Part shown: positions 33,124-43,432 of the stretch, piece by piece
Position numbering within the stretch: position 1 is the first letter of the stretch
How the letters are laid out: every line of letters begins with the position of its first letter
NCBI RefSeq assembly: GCF_013294065.1
Contig: NZ_JABSNM010000001.1
Coordinates: 263,925 to 327,924, forward strand
DNA length: 64,000 bases
Direction of reading: 5' to 3'
Source: Sphaerotilus uruguayifluvii
Lineage (GTDB): Bacteria; Pseudomonadota; Gammaproteobacteria; Burkholderiales; Burkholderiaceae_C
Made by a program: the position numbers and the translations under genes
Notes under the pieces: generated by a model
Database searches by the model: none
What the model was told of the DNA's origin: nothing
Seen by the model: only the letters and a program-made list of their open reading frames with translations

Positions 33124-35037
33124 ATGAATCGCTACCCCTGGTGGAAGTACCTGATCCTGGCCATCGCGGTGGTGGTGGGACTGCTCTACACGCTGCCCAA
33201 CTTCTTCGGCGAGGCCCCGGCGGTGCAGGTCTCGAGCGGCAAGGCGACGCTGAAGATCGACGCCGGCCTGGTGCCGCGCGTCGAGCAGGCGCTGCAGGCC
33301 GCCGGCCTGAAGCCTGACTTCGTGCAGCTCGAGGGCACCTCGGTGCGCGCCCGCTTCGGCGACACCGACACCCAGCTGAAGGCGCGCGACGCCATCATCC
33401 GCGCGCTCAATCCCGATGCGGCCGATCCGTCCTACATCGTCGCGCTGAACCTGGTGTCGCGCTCGCCGCAATGGCTGACCGGCCTGCACGCGCTGCCGAT
33501 GTACCTGGGTCTGGACCTGCGCGGCGGCGTGCATTTCCTGATGCAGGTCGACATGGCCGCGGCGCTGACGAAGAAGGCCGAGTCGCTGTCGGGCGACGTG
33601 CGCACGCTGCTGCGCGACAAGTCGATCCGCCACGGCGGCATCCAGCGCAGCGGCGACACCATCGAGGTGCGCCTGCGCGACCGCGAGACGCTGGACAAGG
33701 CGCGCGACCTGCTGACGGGCGCGCAGCCCGAGCTGCTGTGGAGCGAGGGCGGCGACGCCGCCGAGCCGAAGCTGATCGGGCGCATCAAGCCCGAGTCGGT
33801 GCGCAACATCCAGCAGCAGGCGCTGACGCAGAACATCAACACGCTGCACAACCGCATCAACGAGCTCGGCGTGGCCGAGCCGGTGATCCAGCAGCAGGGC
33901 GCCGACCGCGTGGTCGTGCAGCTGCCCGGCGTGCAGGACGTGGCCAAGGCCAAGGACATCATCGGCCGCACCGCGACGCTGGAGGTCCGCCTGGTCGACG
34001 ACAGCACGGAGGCCCAGGCCGCGCTGACCGGCGGTGCCCCGGTGCCCTTCGGCACCGAGAAGTATCTGGAGCGCGGCGGCGTGCCGATCATCGTCAAGCG
34101 CCAGGTGCTGCTGACCGGCGAGAACCTGACCGACGCGCAGGCCGGCTTCGACGACAACCACCAGCCCGCCGTGCACCTGACGCTCGACGCGCGCGGCGCG
34201 CGGATCTTCCGCGACGTCACCCGCGAGAACATCAACAAGCGCATGGCCATCCTGCTGTTCGAGAAGGGCCGCGGCGAGGTCGTGACCGCGCCGGTGATCC
34301 GCTCGGAGATCGGTGGCGGCCGGGTGCAGATCTCCGGCTCGATGACGCCGGTGGAGTCGGCCGACACCGCGCTGCTGCTGCGTGCCGGCTCGCTCGCGGC
34401 ACCGATGGAGATCATCGAGGAGCGCCTGATCGGCCCCAGCCTGGGCGCCGAGAACATCACCAAGGGCTTCGACAGCGTGCTGTACGGCTTCATCGCCATC
34501 GCGGTGTTCATGAGCGCGTACTACATGCTGTTCGGCATCTTCTCGACGCTGGCGCTGGGCGTGAACCTGCTGCTGCTGGTGGCGATCCTGTCGATGATGC
34601 AGGCCACGCTGACGCTGCCGGGCATCGCCGCCATCGCGCTGGTGCTGGGCATGGCGATCGACGCCAACGTGCTGATCAACGAGCGCGTGCGCGAGGAGCT
34701 GCGCAACGGCACCTCGCCGCAGATGGCCATCCACCTGGGCTACGACCGCGCCTTCGCGACCATCCTGGACTCGAACGTGACGACGCTGATCGCCGGCGTC
34801 GCGCTGCTGGCCTTCGGCTCCGGTCCGGTGCGCGGCTTCGCGGTCGTGCACTGCCTGGGCATCATGACCTCGATGTTCTCGGCGGTGTTCTTCTCGCGCG
34901 GCCTGGTCAACCTCTGGTACGGCCGCAAGAAGAAGCTGCAGTCCGTCTCGATCGGCCAGGTCTGGAAGCCGGCCGCCCAGCCGGGCGGCGCCGCGGCCGC
35001 GTCCTCGTCGTCCGCCGTCACCCCGCCGAAGGCCTGA
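33124..35037 (+). CDS. secD: Protein translocase subunit SecD
   Basis: A 637-aa RND-type membrane protein that, with SecF, uses the proton gradient to pull secreted proteins out of the Sec channel. It has an N-terminal span (LILAIAVVVGLLYTLPNFF), the LGLDLRGGVHFLMQVD motif, a large periplasmic domain with the P1 region, and five C-terminal spans. LGMAIDANVLINERVREEL holds the conserved proton-relay Asp. The tail after the last span is Ala/Ser-rich and variable. It is 16 bp before secF. Confidence 0.97.
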   Translation: MNRYPWWKYLILAIAVVVGLLYTLPNFFGEAPAVQVSSGKATLKIDAGLVPRVEQALQAAGLKPDFVQLEGTSVRARFGDTDTQLKARDAIIRALNPDAADPSYIVALNLVSRSPQWLTGLHALPMYLGLDLRGGVHFLMQVDMAAALTKKAESLSGDVRTLLRDKSIRHGGIQRSGDTIEVRLRDRETLDKARDLLTGAQPELLWSEGGDAAEPKLIGRIKPESVRNIQQQALTQNINTLHNRINELGVAEPVIQQQGADRVVVQLPGVQDVAKAKDIIGRTATLEVRLVDDSTEAQAALTGGAPVPFGTEKYLERGGVPIIVKRQVLLTGENLTDAQAGFDDNHQPAVHLTLDARGARIFRDVTRENINKRMAILLFEKGRGEVVTAPVIRSEIGGGRVQISGSMTPVESADTALLLRAGSLAAPMEIIEERLIGPSLGAENITKGFDSVLYGFIAIAVFMSAYYMLFGIFSTLALGVNLLLLVAILSMMQATLTLPGIAAIALVLGMAIDANVLINERVREELRNGTSPQMAIHLGYDRAFATILDSNVTTLIAGVALLAFGSGPVRGFAVVHCLGIMTSMFSAVFFSRGLVNLWYGRKKKLQSVSIGQVWKPAAQPGGAAAASSSSAVTPPKA

Positions 35038-35053
35038 GCCAGGGAATCACGCC

Positions 35054-36097
35054 ATGGAATTCTTCCGCATCCGCCGCGACATCCCGTTCATGCGGCATGC
35101 GCTGGTGTTCAACATCATCTCGTTCGTCACCTTCGCCGCCGCGGTGTTCTTCCTGTTCACCCGCGGGCTGCACCTGTCGATCGAGTTCACCGGCGGCACG
35201 GTCATCGAGACCGAGTACGCGCAGAGCGCCGACATCGCCCGGGTCCGCGCCACCGTCGAGGCGATGAACTTCGGCGAGGTCCAGGTGCAGAAGTTCGGCA
35301 CCTCGCGCGACGTGCTGATCCGCCTGCCGCTGCGCGAGGGCGTCAAGCAGAACGAGGTCGTCGGCCGGGTCTTCGCCCAGCTGTGCGCGGCCGAGAACGG
35401 CCTGGTCAAGCCGGTGCAGGTGACCACCGACAAGGGCGAGACCGTCAGCCGCCAGATCTGCGGCGTCGGCAGCGGCAGCAGCGCCACCGAGCCGCTCAAG
35501 CTGACCCGCAGCGAGTTCGTCGGCCCGCAGGTCGGCAAGGAACTGGCCGAGGACGGCCTGAAGGCGCTGGGCTTCGTCGTCGCCGGCATCGTGCTCTACC
35601 TGGCGGTGCGATTCGAATGGAAGTTCGCGGTCGCGGCGATCATCGCCAACCTGCACGACGTCATCATCATCCTGGGCTTCTTCGCCTTCTTCCAGTGGGA
35701 GTTCTCGCTGGCGGTGCTGGCGGCGGTGCTGGCGGTGCTGGGCTACTCGGTCAACGAGTCGGTGGTCATCTTCGACCGGATCCGCGAGGCCTTCCGCAAG
35801 TACCGCAAGATGACCACGCCCGAGGTCATCGACCACGCGATCACGTCCACGATGAGCCGCACGGTCATCACGCACGGCTCGACGCAGATGATGGTGCTGT
35901 CGATGCTGCTGTTCGGCGGCCCGACGCTGCACTACTTCGCGGTGGCGCTGACGATCGGCATCCTGTTCGGCATCTACTCGTCGGTCTTCGTCGCGGCGGC
36001 GATCGCGATGTGGCTGGGCGTCAAGCGCGAGGACCTGGTCAGCGGCGCCCGCAAGGATCACGATCCGAACGATCCGAATGCCGGGGCGGTGGTATAG
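35054..36097 (+). CDS. secF: Protein translocase subunit SecF
   Basis: A 347-aa protein. SecF features: IEFTGGTVIE near the N-terminus, the GPQVGKEL periplasmic signature, and the later spans VLGYSVNESVVIFDRIRE (the SecF counterpart of the Asp-bearing helix) and LSMLLFGGPTLHYFAVALTIGILFGIYSSVF. It pairs with SecD as a proton-driven translocation motor. The operon appears to end here: about 55 bp separate it from the DUF1631 gene, and the spacer holds TATTTTTTC but no stable hairpin. Confidence 0.97.
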   Translation: MEFFRIRRDIPFMRHALVFNIISFVTFAAAVFFLFTRGLHLSIEFTGGTVIETEYAQSADIARVRATVEAMNFGEVQVQKFGTSRDVLIRLPLREGVKQNEVVGRVFAQLCAAENGLVKPVQVTTDKGETVSRQICGVGSGSSATEPLKLTRSEFVGPQVGKELAEDGLKALGFVVAGIVLYLAVRFEWKFAVAAIIANLHDVIIILGFFAFFQWEFSLAVLAAVLAVLGYSVNESVVIFDRIREAFRKYRKMTTPEVIDHAITSTMSRTVITHGSTQMMVLSMLLFGGPTLHYFAVALTIGILFGIYSSVFVAAAIAMWLGVKREDLVSGARKDHDPNDPNAGAVV

Positions 36098-36152
36098 GCT
36101 GGTGTAAAGTAGTACACACTATTTTTTCAGATCGCTTCGCCGCCTGCAGCCC

Positions 36153-38792
36153 ATGGCCACCGTCTCCCCCTCTTCGGTTCTCGCCGCGCAGGCCCGCCGC
36201 CTCTACTGCGAGCATCTGGCGAGGACCATGCCGGGCGTGGCGCATGCGCTGATCGAGCGGCTGCGCGATCTGGTCGCCGAGCAGGCGCGCGCGCCCTCCG
36301 GCCTGCACGCGCAGTACCGCGACCTGCTGGTCGACCTGCCGCGGCTGGCGCCGGCCTGGAACCGGGCCTTCGCCGGGCAGATCCAGGCGGTCTCCGGCCT
36401 GGGCGGCAGCCGCAAGGGCGCCACGAAGCTCGACGAGCTGGCGATCGTCGACGACGACTCGGTTGACCAGGAGATCCTGGTGTCGCAGATGGCGATGGCG
36501 GCGGTCGGCGACGAGGCGGTCTGGGAGTTCTCCGACCTGCGCTTCCGCATGTCCGCGCTCGAGCGGCGCGAGGAGCTCGACGCGCAGGACGTGCTGCGCC
36601 CGCATGCGCTGGCGCGAGCGGCCATCGACAGCTGGCGCGCGGCCGGCCTGGGCATCGAGGCCTGGCGCGCGCTGCAGCAGCCGCTGCACGAGGAGTTCTC
36701 CGCGCTGATCCACGAGGCCTATCACGAGACCAACCGCTGGCTGGTCGGTCAGGGCGTCTGCCCGGAGATCGACCTGCGCAGCTACATCCGGCGCGGCCGC
36801 TCCGACGGTCCGCTGTCGCAGTCCGGCATGTCCGCCCAGGTGGGCGGGGGCGGCACGGGTGGCGGTGGCGGCGGCATGCCGGGCGGAGTGGGCGCCGGCA
36901 GCGCGGCGCCGACGGTGATGATGCCTCTGCCCTCCGAGCGCTTTCCCACGCCCGGCGGGTCTTCGGGCCGTGGCGCACTGGGTGGCGGCTGGGCCAGCGG
37001 CGGCGCGGGCAGCGGTGCGGGCGGTGGCGGTGCGGGCAGCGGCGGCGTTGGCGCTGGCGGGGCCGGTGGCGGAGGGCCGGGGGGCAGCGGCGGTGCCTCG
37101 GGCGATGCGCACGCGGCCGGCCGCGACAGCCGGCACGGCCGGATGTACGAGCCCACGGTGATGGCCGAGCTGCCGGGCCGGCTGCCTGGTGCGCTGCCGG
37201 TGCACGCCGGAGTGCATGACGAGACCCGGGTGATGACGCATTCGCCCGGCCTGCAGGTGACGCGCTCGCCGGGGCTGCTGCACAGCATCGAACGCGCCGA
37301 GGCCGTGCTGGGCCAGCTCAACCGGCTGGTCGCGCGTCAGGTGCCCGACTTCTACAGCCCGACCGTGGCCCAGCCGCATCCGCCGGCCTCGCCGGCGCTG
37401 AATGCGGCCATCAGCGATGCCGAGGTCGCCGTGCGGCGCCGCTTCGAGGAGGGCGCGCAGGGGGCCGACGGCGTGCCGGTGCTGTCGCAGCCGGTGTCGA
37501 CGCCGGGGCTGCTGCAGGAGCTGCAGACCCGCAAGGCCGCGCTGAAGCAGGCGGCCACGACGCCGGTCGAGCGCGCCACGATCGAGATCGTCGCGCTGAT
37601 GTTCCAGAGCCTGCTGACCGAGGAGCGCATCCCGGCCGCGGTGCGGGTGTGGTTCGCCCGGCTGCAGATGCCGGTGCTGCGGGTGGCGATCGCCGAGCCG
37701 GACTTCTTCGCGACGATCGACCATCCGGCGCGCAAGCTGATCGACCGCATGGGCGGCTGCGTGATGGGCTTCGAGGTCGACGCCGCCGGCGTCAGCGAGC
37801 CGATGGAGCGCGAGATCAAGCGCGTGGTCCAGGTCGTCGAGGCCTATCCGGACACCGGCAGGCGCGTCTTCCAGACCGTGCTGACCGAGTTCGAGCGCTT
37901 CGTCGAGGAATACTTCAAGACCGAGCATGTCGCCGCGAGCAAGGGCGTGTCGCTGGCGCAGCAGATCGAGCAGCGCGAGACGATGGCGATCCAGTACACC
38001 ATCGAGATGCGCAAGATGCTCGACAAGGTGCCGGTCCACGACAGCGTGCGCGAGTTCCTGTTCCATGTCTGGGCCGACGTGCTGGCGACCACCGCGGTGA
38101 AGACCAGCCCGAACAGCGAGCAGACCAAGGCGATGACGAAGGTCGCCTCCGACCTGATCTGGCTGGCCAGCGCCAAGGTCTCGCGCGAGGAGCGCGCCGA
38201 GGCGATCCGCCGGCTGCCGCCGCTGCTCAAGCGCCTGCGCGAGGGCATGGGCTCGGCCGGCGTGCCGATCGCGCGCCAGGACGAGTACGTGCAGTCGCTG
38301 AACAATGCGCTGCAGGCGGCCTTCTCGGCCCGCACCGCGACCATCCCGACCGAGCGCCTCGACGAGCTGATGATGCAGCTCGAGGCGCTGGAGGACATGC
38401 TGCCCGACGTCGGCAACATCGAGATCGACGAGTCGATGGTGCGCGACCTCTCCGGCCAGGAGACGCAGGACCTGGAGGTGGTCGCCGAGGGCGGCTCGAT
38501 GCCGACGCCGGCGATGCTGGCCTGGGCGGTCGACCTGACGGTGGGCAGCTGGTTCCGCCTCGACTACCGCGACCGCATCGAGCCGGTGCAGCTGGCCTGG
38601 CAGGGCAGCCGCAAGCAGTTCAGCCTCTTCGTCTCGGCGCAGGGCCGCGGCGTGATGTTCCAGAAGCACCGCCTGGCGGCCTTCCTGCAGGCCGGCCTGC
38701 TGGTGCCGTTCGAGGAGGAGTCGCTGACGGTGCGCGCGACCCGCGTCGCGCTGAACAAGCTCGACGCCGATCCGGGCCGGCTGCTGCACTGA
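36153..38792 (+). CDS. DUF1631 family protein with a glycine-rich linker
   Basis: An 879-aa cytosolic protein. The N-terminal third has LDELAIVDDDSVDQEILVSQMA, and the C-terminal end has VDLTVGSWFRLDYRDRIEPVQLAWQGSRKQFSLF and RGVMFQKHRLAAFL, a PilZ-like beta-barrel ending, typical of DUF1631. Function is unknown, though PilZ-like domains can bind c-di-GMP. A linker of about 90 residues (36838-37105) is almost all Gly, Ala and Ser and is probably disordered. Convergent with smg (20-bp gap). Confidence 0.85.
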   Translation: MATVSPSSVLAAQARRLYCEHLARTMPGVAHALIERLRDLVAEQARAPSGLHAQYRDLLVDLPRLAPAWNRAFAGQIQAVSGLGGSRKGATKLDELAIVDDDSVDQEILVSQMAMAAVGDEAVWEFSDLRFRMSALERREELDAQDVLRPHALARAAIDSWRAAGLGIEAWRALQQPLHEEFSALIHEAYHETNRWLVGQGVCPEIDLRSYIRRGRSDGPLSQSGMSAQVGGGGTGGGGGGMPGGVGAGSAAPTVMMPLPSERFPTPGGSSGRGALGGGWASGGAGSGAGGGGAGSGGVGAGGAGGGGPGGSGGASGDAHAAGRDSRHGRMYEPTVMAELPGRLPGALPVHAGVHDETRVMTHSPGLQVTRSPGLLHSIERAEAVLGQLNRLVARQVPDFYSPTVAQPHPPASPALNAAISDAEVAVRRRFEEGAQGADGVPVLSQPVSTPGLLQELQTRKAALKQAATTPVERATIEIVALMFQSLLTEERIPAAVRVWFARLQMPVLRVAIAEPDFFATIDHPARKLIDRMGGCVMGFEVDAAGVSEPMEREIKRVVQVVEAYPDTGRRVFQTVLTEFERFVEEYFKTEHVAASKGVSLAQQIEQRETMAIQYTIEMRKMLDKVPVHDSVREFLFHVWADVLATTAVKTSPNSEQTKAMTKVASDLIWLASAKVSREERAEAIRRLPPLLKRLREGMGSAGVPIARQDEYVQSLNNALQAAFSARTATIPTERLDELMMQLEALEDMLPDVGNIEIDESMVRDLSGQETQDLEVVAEGGSMPTPAMLAWAVDLTVGSWFRLDYRDRIEPVQLAWQGSRKQFSLFVSAQGRGVMFQKHRLAAFLQAGLLVPFEEESLTVRATRVALNKLDADPGRLLH

Positions 38793-38812
38793 GCGCAGCG
38801 TCGCGCCGGGGC

Positions 38813-39265
38813 TCAGTGGATGAGCCGGTCCTCGTCGTCGACGAAGAGCTCGTCGAGGATCAGCGCATCGGGCTCCTCGCCCATGCTCCAGAAGACCATC
38901 AGCACGATGATCTTCAGGTCCTCGAGCGCCAGCGAGCCGCCGGGGGCGGCCATCGCGCGGTCGACGGCGATCTCGCGCATCGGGGCCGGCAGCACGCCGG
39001 CCGATTCCAGGAAGCTCAGGAAGGCGATCGACTCGGTGCCGAGGCGCTCCTGCTCGGCCGGGGTGTAGACCCGCAGCGACAGCGGGCTCTGCGACTGCGA
39101 CTGCGTCTCCGCGACGCTGGTCAGGCCGTCGAGCCAGCTCAGCGCGTCCTCGATCTCGTCGCTCTCGAAGCCGACCGCGGTCAGCTTGCGCGACAGCTGG
39201 TCATGCTCCGGACAGGCATCCGGGCGCCAGTAGTTTTCGTAGAGGTAGACGAGCACGTCGAACAT
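38813..39265 (-). CDS. smg: Smg family protein (DUF494)
   Basis: A 150-aa protein. MFDVLVYLYENYW at the N-terminus and LEDLKIIVLMVFWSMGEEPDAL near the C-terminus are the conserved ends of the Smg/DUF494 family, which is linked by position to dprA and topoisomerase genes. Function is unknown. A short repeat, QSQSQSQ, lies in the middle. It follows dprA on the minus strand by 66 bp, as in most relatives. The topoisomerase gene that often comes next is missing; DUF1631 lies there instead. Confidence 0.92.
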   Translation of the reverse strand: MFDVLVYLYENYWRPDACPEHDQLSRKLTAVGFESDEIEDALSWLDGLTSVAETQSQSQSPLSLRVYTPAEQERLGTESIAFLSFLESAGVLPAPMREIAVDRAMAAPGGSLALEDLKIIVLMVFWSMGEEPDALILDELFVDDEDRLIH

Positions 39266-39331
39266 GGATTCACTATACCCGAGGGCATGGTGAGCCGGAG
39301 AACCCGTGTTCGATCGCCCCCGTGCACGGGG

Positions 39332-40486
39332 TCACGCACGATTCTGGCGCTGGAAGATCTGTCCGGGCAGCCGCACGATCTCCTCCATCAGCTCCAGCTC
39401 GAGCAGGCGCGCCTGCAGCTCGGGCGTCGGCCAGCCGGTGCGTGCCTGCAGCGCGTCGAGCGTGGCCGGACTCCAGCCCAGCGCCTGAAGGATCGGGTCG
39501 TCGGGCGACTCCTGCGACTCCGGCGCGTCCGAACGGGGCGCTTCGCCGTGCGCCGCGGGGGTGTCGGCGGGCGGTGCAGGAGCGCGGCGCAGCGGGCGCA
39601 GGTCCTCCAGGATGTCCTCGACCGACTCGACCAGCCGTGCGCCGTCGCGGATCAGCCGGTGGCAGCCGCGCGACTGCGGGCTGCGTATCGGCCCCGGGAT
39701 CGCGAAGACCTCGCGGTTGCTCTCGAGCGCCAGCCGCGCGGTGATCAGCGAGCCCGACTGCAGCGCGGCCTCCACGACCAGCGTGCCCAGCGCCAGGCCG
39801 GCGATCAGCCGGTTGCGCTGCGGGAAATGCGGCGCCAGCGGCCCGGTGCCGAGCACATGCTCGCTGACGATCAGGCCGCCCGAGGCGACGATGCGCGCGG
39901 CCAGCGCCTCGTGCTGGCGCGGATAGCAGCGGTCGATGCCGGTGCCGATGACCGCCACCGTCGGCGCGCCGGCGTCCAGCGCGCCCAGGTGGGCGGCGGC
40001 GTCGATGCCCAGCGCCAGGCCGGAGACGATGCCCAGGCCCTCGCGGCCCAGCCCGGCGGCGAACTCGCGCGCCAGCGCCGTGCCGCCGGCGGTCGGATGG
40101 CGGCTGCCGACGATCGCGACCGCGTCCCGGTCATCCAGCCGGCGCGGCTCGCCGTGCAGGTGCAGCAGCAGCGGCGAGTCGGGCATGTGCATCCAGCCGC
40201 GCGGATAGCCTTCGTCGCCGAGGACCAGCAGATGGTGGTCGGGCCGCGCCAGCCAGTCCAGCGTGGCGTCGACCAGCGCGTCGAGGCCGTCGGGCGGCGT
40301 GCGCAGCGCCTGCACCAGCGCCTCGCCGACGATCTGGCGCTGCGCCACCGACGAGGCGGCGAACACGCCCTCGGGCGAGCCGAAGGCCGCGAGCAGCTGG
40401 CGTGCGCGCTGGCGTCCGCAGCCCGGGGTCTGCAGCAGCCGCAGCCAGGCGGCGATCTCGTCGGGAGCGTGTCCGGCCAGCGGCAT
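39332..40486 (-). CDS. dprA: DNA-processing protein DprA (Smf)
   Basis: A 384-aa protein. DprA loads RecA on incoming single-stranded DNA in natural transformation. The N-terminal SAM-like region begins DEIAAWLRLLQTPGCGRQRARQLLAAFGS. The Rossmann core carries VAIVGSRHPTAGG, GIVSGLALGIDAAAHLGAL, GTGIDRCYPRQH and FPQRNRLIAGLA. A C-terminal winged-helix domain (ILQALGWSPATLDALQARTGW) is joined by a Pro/Ala-rich linker. It is the middle gene of lysM-dprA-smg. Its presence allows competence, but no other competence gene is in the window. Confidence 0.96.
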   Translation of the reverse strand: MPLAGHAPDEIAAWLRLLQTPGCGRQRARQLLAAFGSPEGVFAASSVAQRQIVGEALVQALRTPPDGLDALVDATLDWLARPDHHLLVLGDEGYPRGWMHMPDSPLLLHLHGEPRRLDDRDAVAIVGSRHPTAGGTALAREFAAGLGREGLGIVSGLALGIDAAAHLGALDAGAPTVAVIGTGIDRCYPRQHEALAARIVASGGLIVSEHVLGTGPLAPHFPQRNRLIAGLALGTLVVEAALQSGSLITARLALESNREVFAIPGPIRSPQSRGCHRLIRDGARLVESVEDILEDLRPLRRAPAPPADTPAAHGEAPRSDAPESQESPDDPILQALGWSPATLDALQARTGWPTPELQARLLELELMEEIVRLPGQIFQRQNRA

Positions 40487-40506
40487 CGTCGCGCTCCCGG
40501 CCCGGC

Positions 40507-41688
40507 TCAGGGCTGCGTGAAGCGGTCGCCCGGGCGCACCGCGGTCTGCGCGTCGAGGATCAGCGCGTAGGCGACCCGGTTGAAGACGCGGAACACGAAC
40601 AGGTGGCCGTGCGGCTCGTCGGGCAGCTGCAGCGTCGCGCGCTGCGGATCGGTGCGGTCGGCCACCCGCTCGCCGGCGCGCTGCAGCACCAGAACATGGC
40701 CGCGCTCGATGCCGTCGGCCTGGCCGCGGTTCAGCGCGACGATCTGGTTCTGCCCGGCCGACAGGCCGTCGCCGTAGATCGAGACGATGCGGCCGGCCAC
40801 CGGTGCGGCCGGCGCGTGCGGCATGAAGTTGGTGGTGTCGCGCGTCGGCGCCTGGGCGAGGCGGTCGCCGGCGCCGGCCTCCTGGCGCAGCGCCGTCAGC
40901 ACCACGGTGCCGGGCACGATCTCCTGGCTCTTGCCGTCGGCGCTCGGGGTCACGCTGCCCGGGCGCACGTACTCGGCCGAGCCGACGAAGGCGGCCTCGT
41001 GGCCGAGCAGCTCCTTCGTGTCGGGGTCGAGCAGCGGGCGTGCCTCGCGGAAGACGCGCCAGTTGCGCAGCGGCGGCATCTCGCCGCGCACGTAGGCCGT
41101 GTCGCCGCGGCCGAGCAGCACCCGGCCTTCGCGGCCGGCGACGATGCGCGGCGCGCTCTCCAGCTCGTTGGCCTCGAGCACGATCGCGTCGTTCAGGAAG
41201 GGCTCGATCAGGTGCAGCGAGATCGACGCGACCGGGCCGTTGTCGACGTCGCCCGCGCGCACCCGCGGTGAGAGCTTCACGGTGCCCTCGCCGGCCCGGC
41301 CGAACTGCAGCCGCGCGCGGCCGCCCTCGCGCACCAGCACCAGCTCCTGGCCGGGATAGATCAGGTGCGGATTGCGGATCTGCTCGAGGTTCATGCCCCA
41401 GAGCTCCGGCCAGCGCCAGGGGCTGCGCAGGAAGAGCTTCGAGATGTCCCACAGCGTGTCGCCGCGGCGCACGGTGTGGCTCTCCGGCGCGTTGGGCGCC
41501 AGTTCGGAAAGGGGCACGCCCGCCTCGGCCACCTGACGCGCGGTGCCACGCTGGGCGGCGGTGACCGGATAATCGGGGGCAGCGTGAGTCGCCTGGAGCG
41601 ACAGACCCAGCGTCACCGCCGCCAGCAACCTCAGGGGGCTGGCGACCGTGCGCCGGGTTCGAGCGTGCTCGCCGTGGCACAGGATCAT
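40507..41688 (-). CDS. LysM domain-containing protein
   Basis: A 393-aa exported protein with a signal peptide ([18 protein letters not shown]) and one LysM domain ([29 protein letters not shown]...[14 protein letters not shown]), which binds peptidoglycan. The remaining 270 residues are beta-rich and contain [26 protein letters not shown], a repeat type typical of these proteins in Burkholderiales. Function beyond cell-wall binding is unknown. GGAG lies about 10 bases before ATG 41688. It is the first gene of the lysM-dprA-smg operon and divergent from def. Confidence 0.9.
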   Translation of the reverse strand: MILCHGEHARTRRTVASPLRLLAAVTLGLSLQATHAAPDYPVTAAQRGTARQVAEAGVPLSELAPNAPESHTVRRGDTLWDISKLFLRSPWRWPELWGMNLEQIRNPHLIYPGQELVLVREGGRARLQFGRAGEGTVKLSPRVRAGDVDNGPVASISLHLIEPFLNDAIVLEANELESAPRIVAGREGRVLLGRGDTAYVRGEMPPLRNWRVFREARPLLDPDTKELLGHEAAFVGSAEYVRPGSVTPSADGKSQEIVPGTVVLTALRQEAGAGDRLAQAPTRDTTNFMPHAPAAPVAGRIVSIYGDGLSAGQNQIVALNRGQADGIERGHVLVLQRAGERVADRTDPQRATLQLPDEPHGHLFVFRVFNRVAYALILDAQTAVRPGDRFTQP

Positions 41689-41851
41689 GGAGTTCTTCTC
41701 CGTGCGCCGACCCGGCAGGCCTGCGCGAAACACTTCATTCAGACTCGTCGATTCTGCCCCCGAAGCCCTGAGGCTGCAACGAAATCGGCTGTTTTGCCAT
41801 TTCCGCCGCTTCCGGCGCCCTGATCCACCGTCGCGCCGCGACCGATCCGCC

Positions 41852-42367
41852 ATGAGCCTGCTGACCATCCTCCGCTATCCCGATCCCCGCCTGAACAAGG
41901 TCGCCAAGCCGGTGGCGGCCGTCGACGCGCGCATCCGCACGCTGATCGACGACATGTTCGAGACCATGTACAAGTCGCGCGGCATCGGCCTGGCCGCGAC
42001 CCAGGTCGACGTGCACGAGCGGCTGATCGTCATCGACGTGTCGGAGGAGCGCACCGAGCAGCTGGTGCTGATCAATCCGGAGCTGATCGCGCGCAGCGAG
42101 GAGCGCGTCGTCGGCGACGAGGGCTGCCTGTCGGTGCCGACGATCTACGACAAGGTCGAGCGCCACGAGCGCGTCACGGTGCGCGCGCTCGACCGCGAGG
42201 GCCGCTCCTTCGACCTGGAGGCCGACGGCCTGCTGGCGATCTGCATCCAGCACGAGATGGACCACCTGATGGGCCGGGTCTTCGTCGAGTACCTCTCGCC
42301 GCTCAAGCGCAACCGCATCCGCACCAAGATGATCAAGCGCGGCCGCGACGACGAGGCCGAGGCATGA
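41852..42367 (+). CDS. def: Peptide deformylase
   Basis: A 171-aa metalloenzyme that removes the formyl group from new proteins. All three motifs are present: GIGLAATQ (residues 44-51), EGCLS (90-94, with the metal ligand Cys92) and HEMDH (134-138, with both His ligands and the catalytic Glu). The C-terminal tail is basic. It overlaps fmt by ATGA, so the formylase and the deformylase of translation initiation are made together. Confidence 0.98.
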   Translation: MSLLTILRYPDPRLNKVAKPVAAVDARIRTLIDDMFETMYKSRGIGLAATQVDVHERLIVIDVSEERTEQLVLINPELIARSEERVVGDEGCLSVPTIYDKVERHERVTVRALDREGRSFDLEADGLLAICIQHEMDHLMGRVFVEYLSPLKRNRIRTKMIKRGRDDEAEA

Positions 42368-43341
42368 GCGCGACGCCTGTCTCCCCCGCGCCGCTGCGCG
42401 TCGGCTTCGCCGGCACGCCCGAGTTCGCCCGCGAGGCGCTGGCGGCGATGCTGGCCGCGGGTCTGGACGTGCCGCTGGTGCTGACCCAGCCCGACCGCCC
42501 GGCCGGGCGTGGCATGAAGCTGCAGCCCTCGCCGGTCAAGCAGCTCGCGCTGGAGCACGGCATCGCGGTGGCGCAGCCGACGAGCCTGAGGCTCGACGGC
42601 CGCTTTCCCGACGAGGCCGCGGCCGCGCGCGAGGCGCTGCTGGCAGCCCGCCTTGACGTGCTGGTGGTCGCCGCCTATGGCCTGATCCTGCCGCGCTGGG
42701 TGCTGGAGCTGCCGCGCCTGGGCTGCCTGAACATCCACGGCTCGATCCTGCCGCGCTGGCGCGGCGCCGCGCCGATCCACCGCGCGATCGAGGCCGGCGA
42801 TGCCGAGACCGGCATCACCATCATGCAGATGGACGAGGGCCTGGACACCGGCGACATGCTCTCGGTCGCGCGCGAGCCGATCGGCCCGGACGACACCACC
42901 GCGCTGCTGCACGACCGGCTGGCGCTGCTGGGCGGGCGCATGATCGTCGCGGCCCTGGCCGATGCGGCGGCCGGGCGCCTGCAGCCGGTGCCGCAGCCGC
43001 TGGAGGGCGTGAGCTACGCGCACAAGATCGACAAGAAGGAGGCGGCGATCGACTGGACGCTGCCGGCGGCGGTGATCGCGCGCCGGGTGCGCGCCTTCGA
43101 TCCCTTCCCGGGCGCGAGCTTCATTCGCGGCGCCGAGACGATCAAGGTCTGGCAGGCGCGCCCGGTCGAGGGGCAGGGCGCGCCCGGCGAGGTGCTGCCC
43201 GGCGACGCCGGCCTGCTGCGGGTGGCCTGCGGCGAGGGCGCGCTGGAGATCGAGCGGGTGCAGCGCCCGGGCGGGCGGCGCCAGCCGGTGCGCGAATGGC
43301 TGGCCGGCTGTGACATCCGCCCTGGCGAGCGGCTGGGCTGA
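42364..43341 (+). CDS. fmt: Methionyl-tRNA formyltransferase
   Basis: A 325-aa enzyme that formylates Met-tRNA for initiation. The N-terminal domain has [34 protein letters not shown], and the catalytic region [21 protein letters not shown], holding the Asn/His pair, plus [16 protein letters not shown] with the Asp. The C-terminal tRNA-binding domain follows. It overlaps def by four bases. Confidence 0.98.
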   Translation: MSATPVSPAPLRVGFAGTPEFAREALAAMLAAGLDVPLVLTQPDRPAGRGMKLQPSPVKQLALEHGIAVAQPTSLRLDGRFPDEAAAAREALLAARLDVLVVAAYGLILPRWVLELPRLGCLNIHGSILPRWRGAAPIHRAIEAGDAETGITIMQMDEGLDTGDMLSVAREPIGPDDTTALLHDRLALLGGRMIVAALADAAAGRLQPVPQPLEGVSYAHKIDKKEAAIDWTLPAAVIARRVRAFDPFPGASFIRGAETIKVWQARPVEGQGAPGEVLPGDAGLLRVACGEGALEIERVQRPGGRRQPVREWLAGCDIRPGERLG

Positions 43342-43432
43342 AACGGGGCGCTCCGCCCGGGATGCTCAAGTCGCTCCGGGCGACAGACGATAAGCGAGGC
43401 AGCCCCCGCCCTCCGCTTGCCCTCCCTCCGCC

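Noticed and set aside
36098..36152. Terminator after secF
   Set aside because: GTGTA/TACAC followed by TATTTTTT is only a 5-bp stem; too weak to call.
40507..41868. Longer N-terminal reading of the LysM protein starting upstream of 41688
   Set aside because: It would place the signal peptide 60 residues inside the protein; ATG 41688 has a ribosome site and a normal signal.
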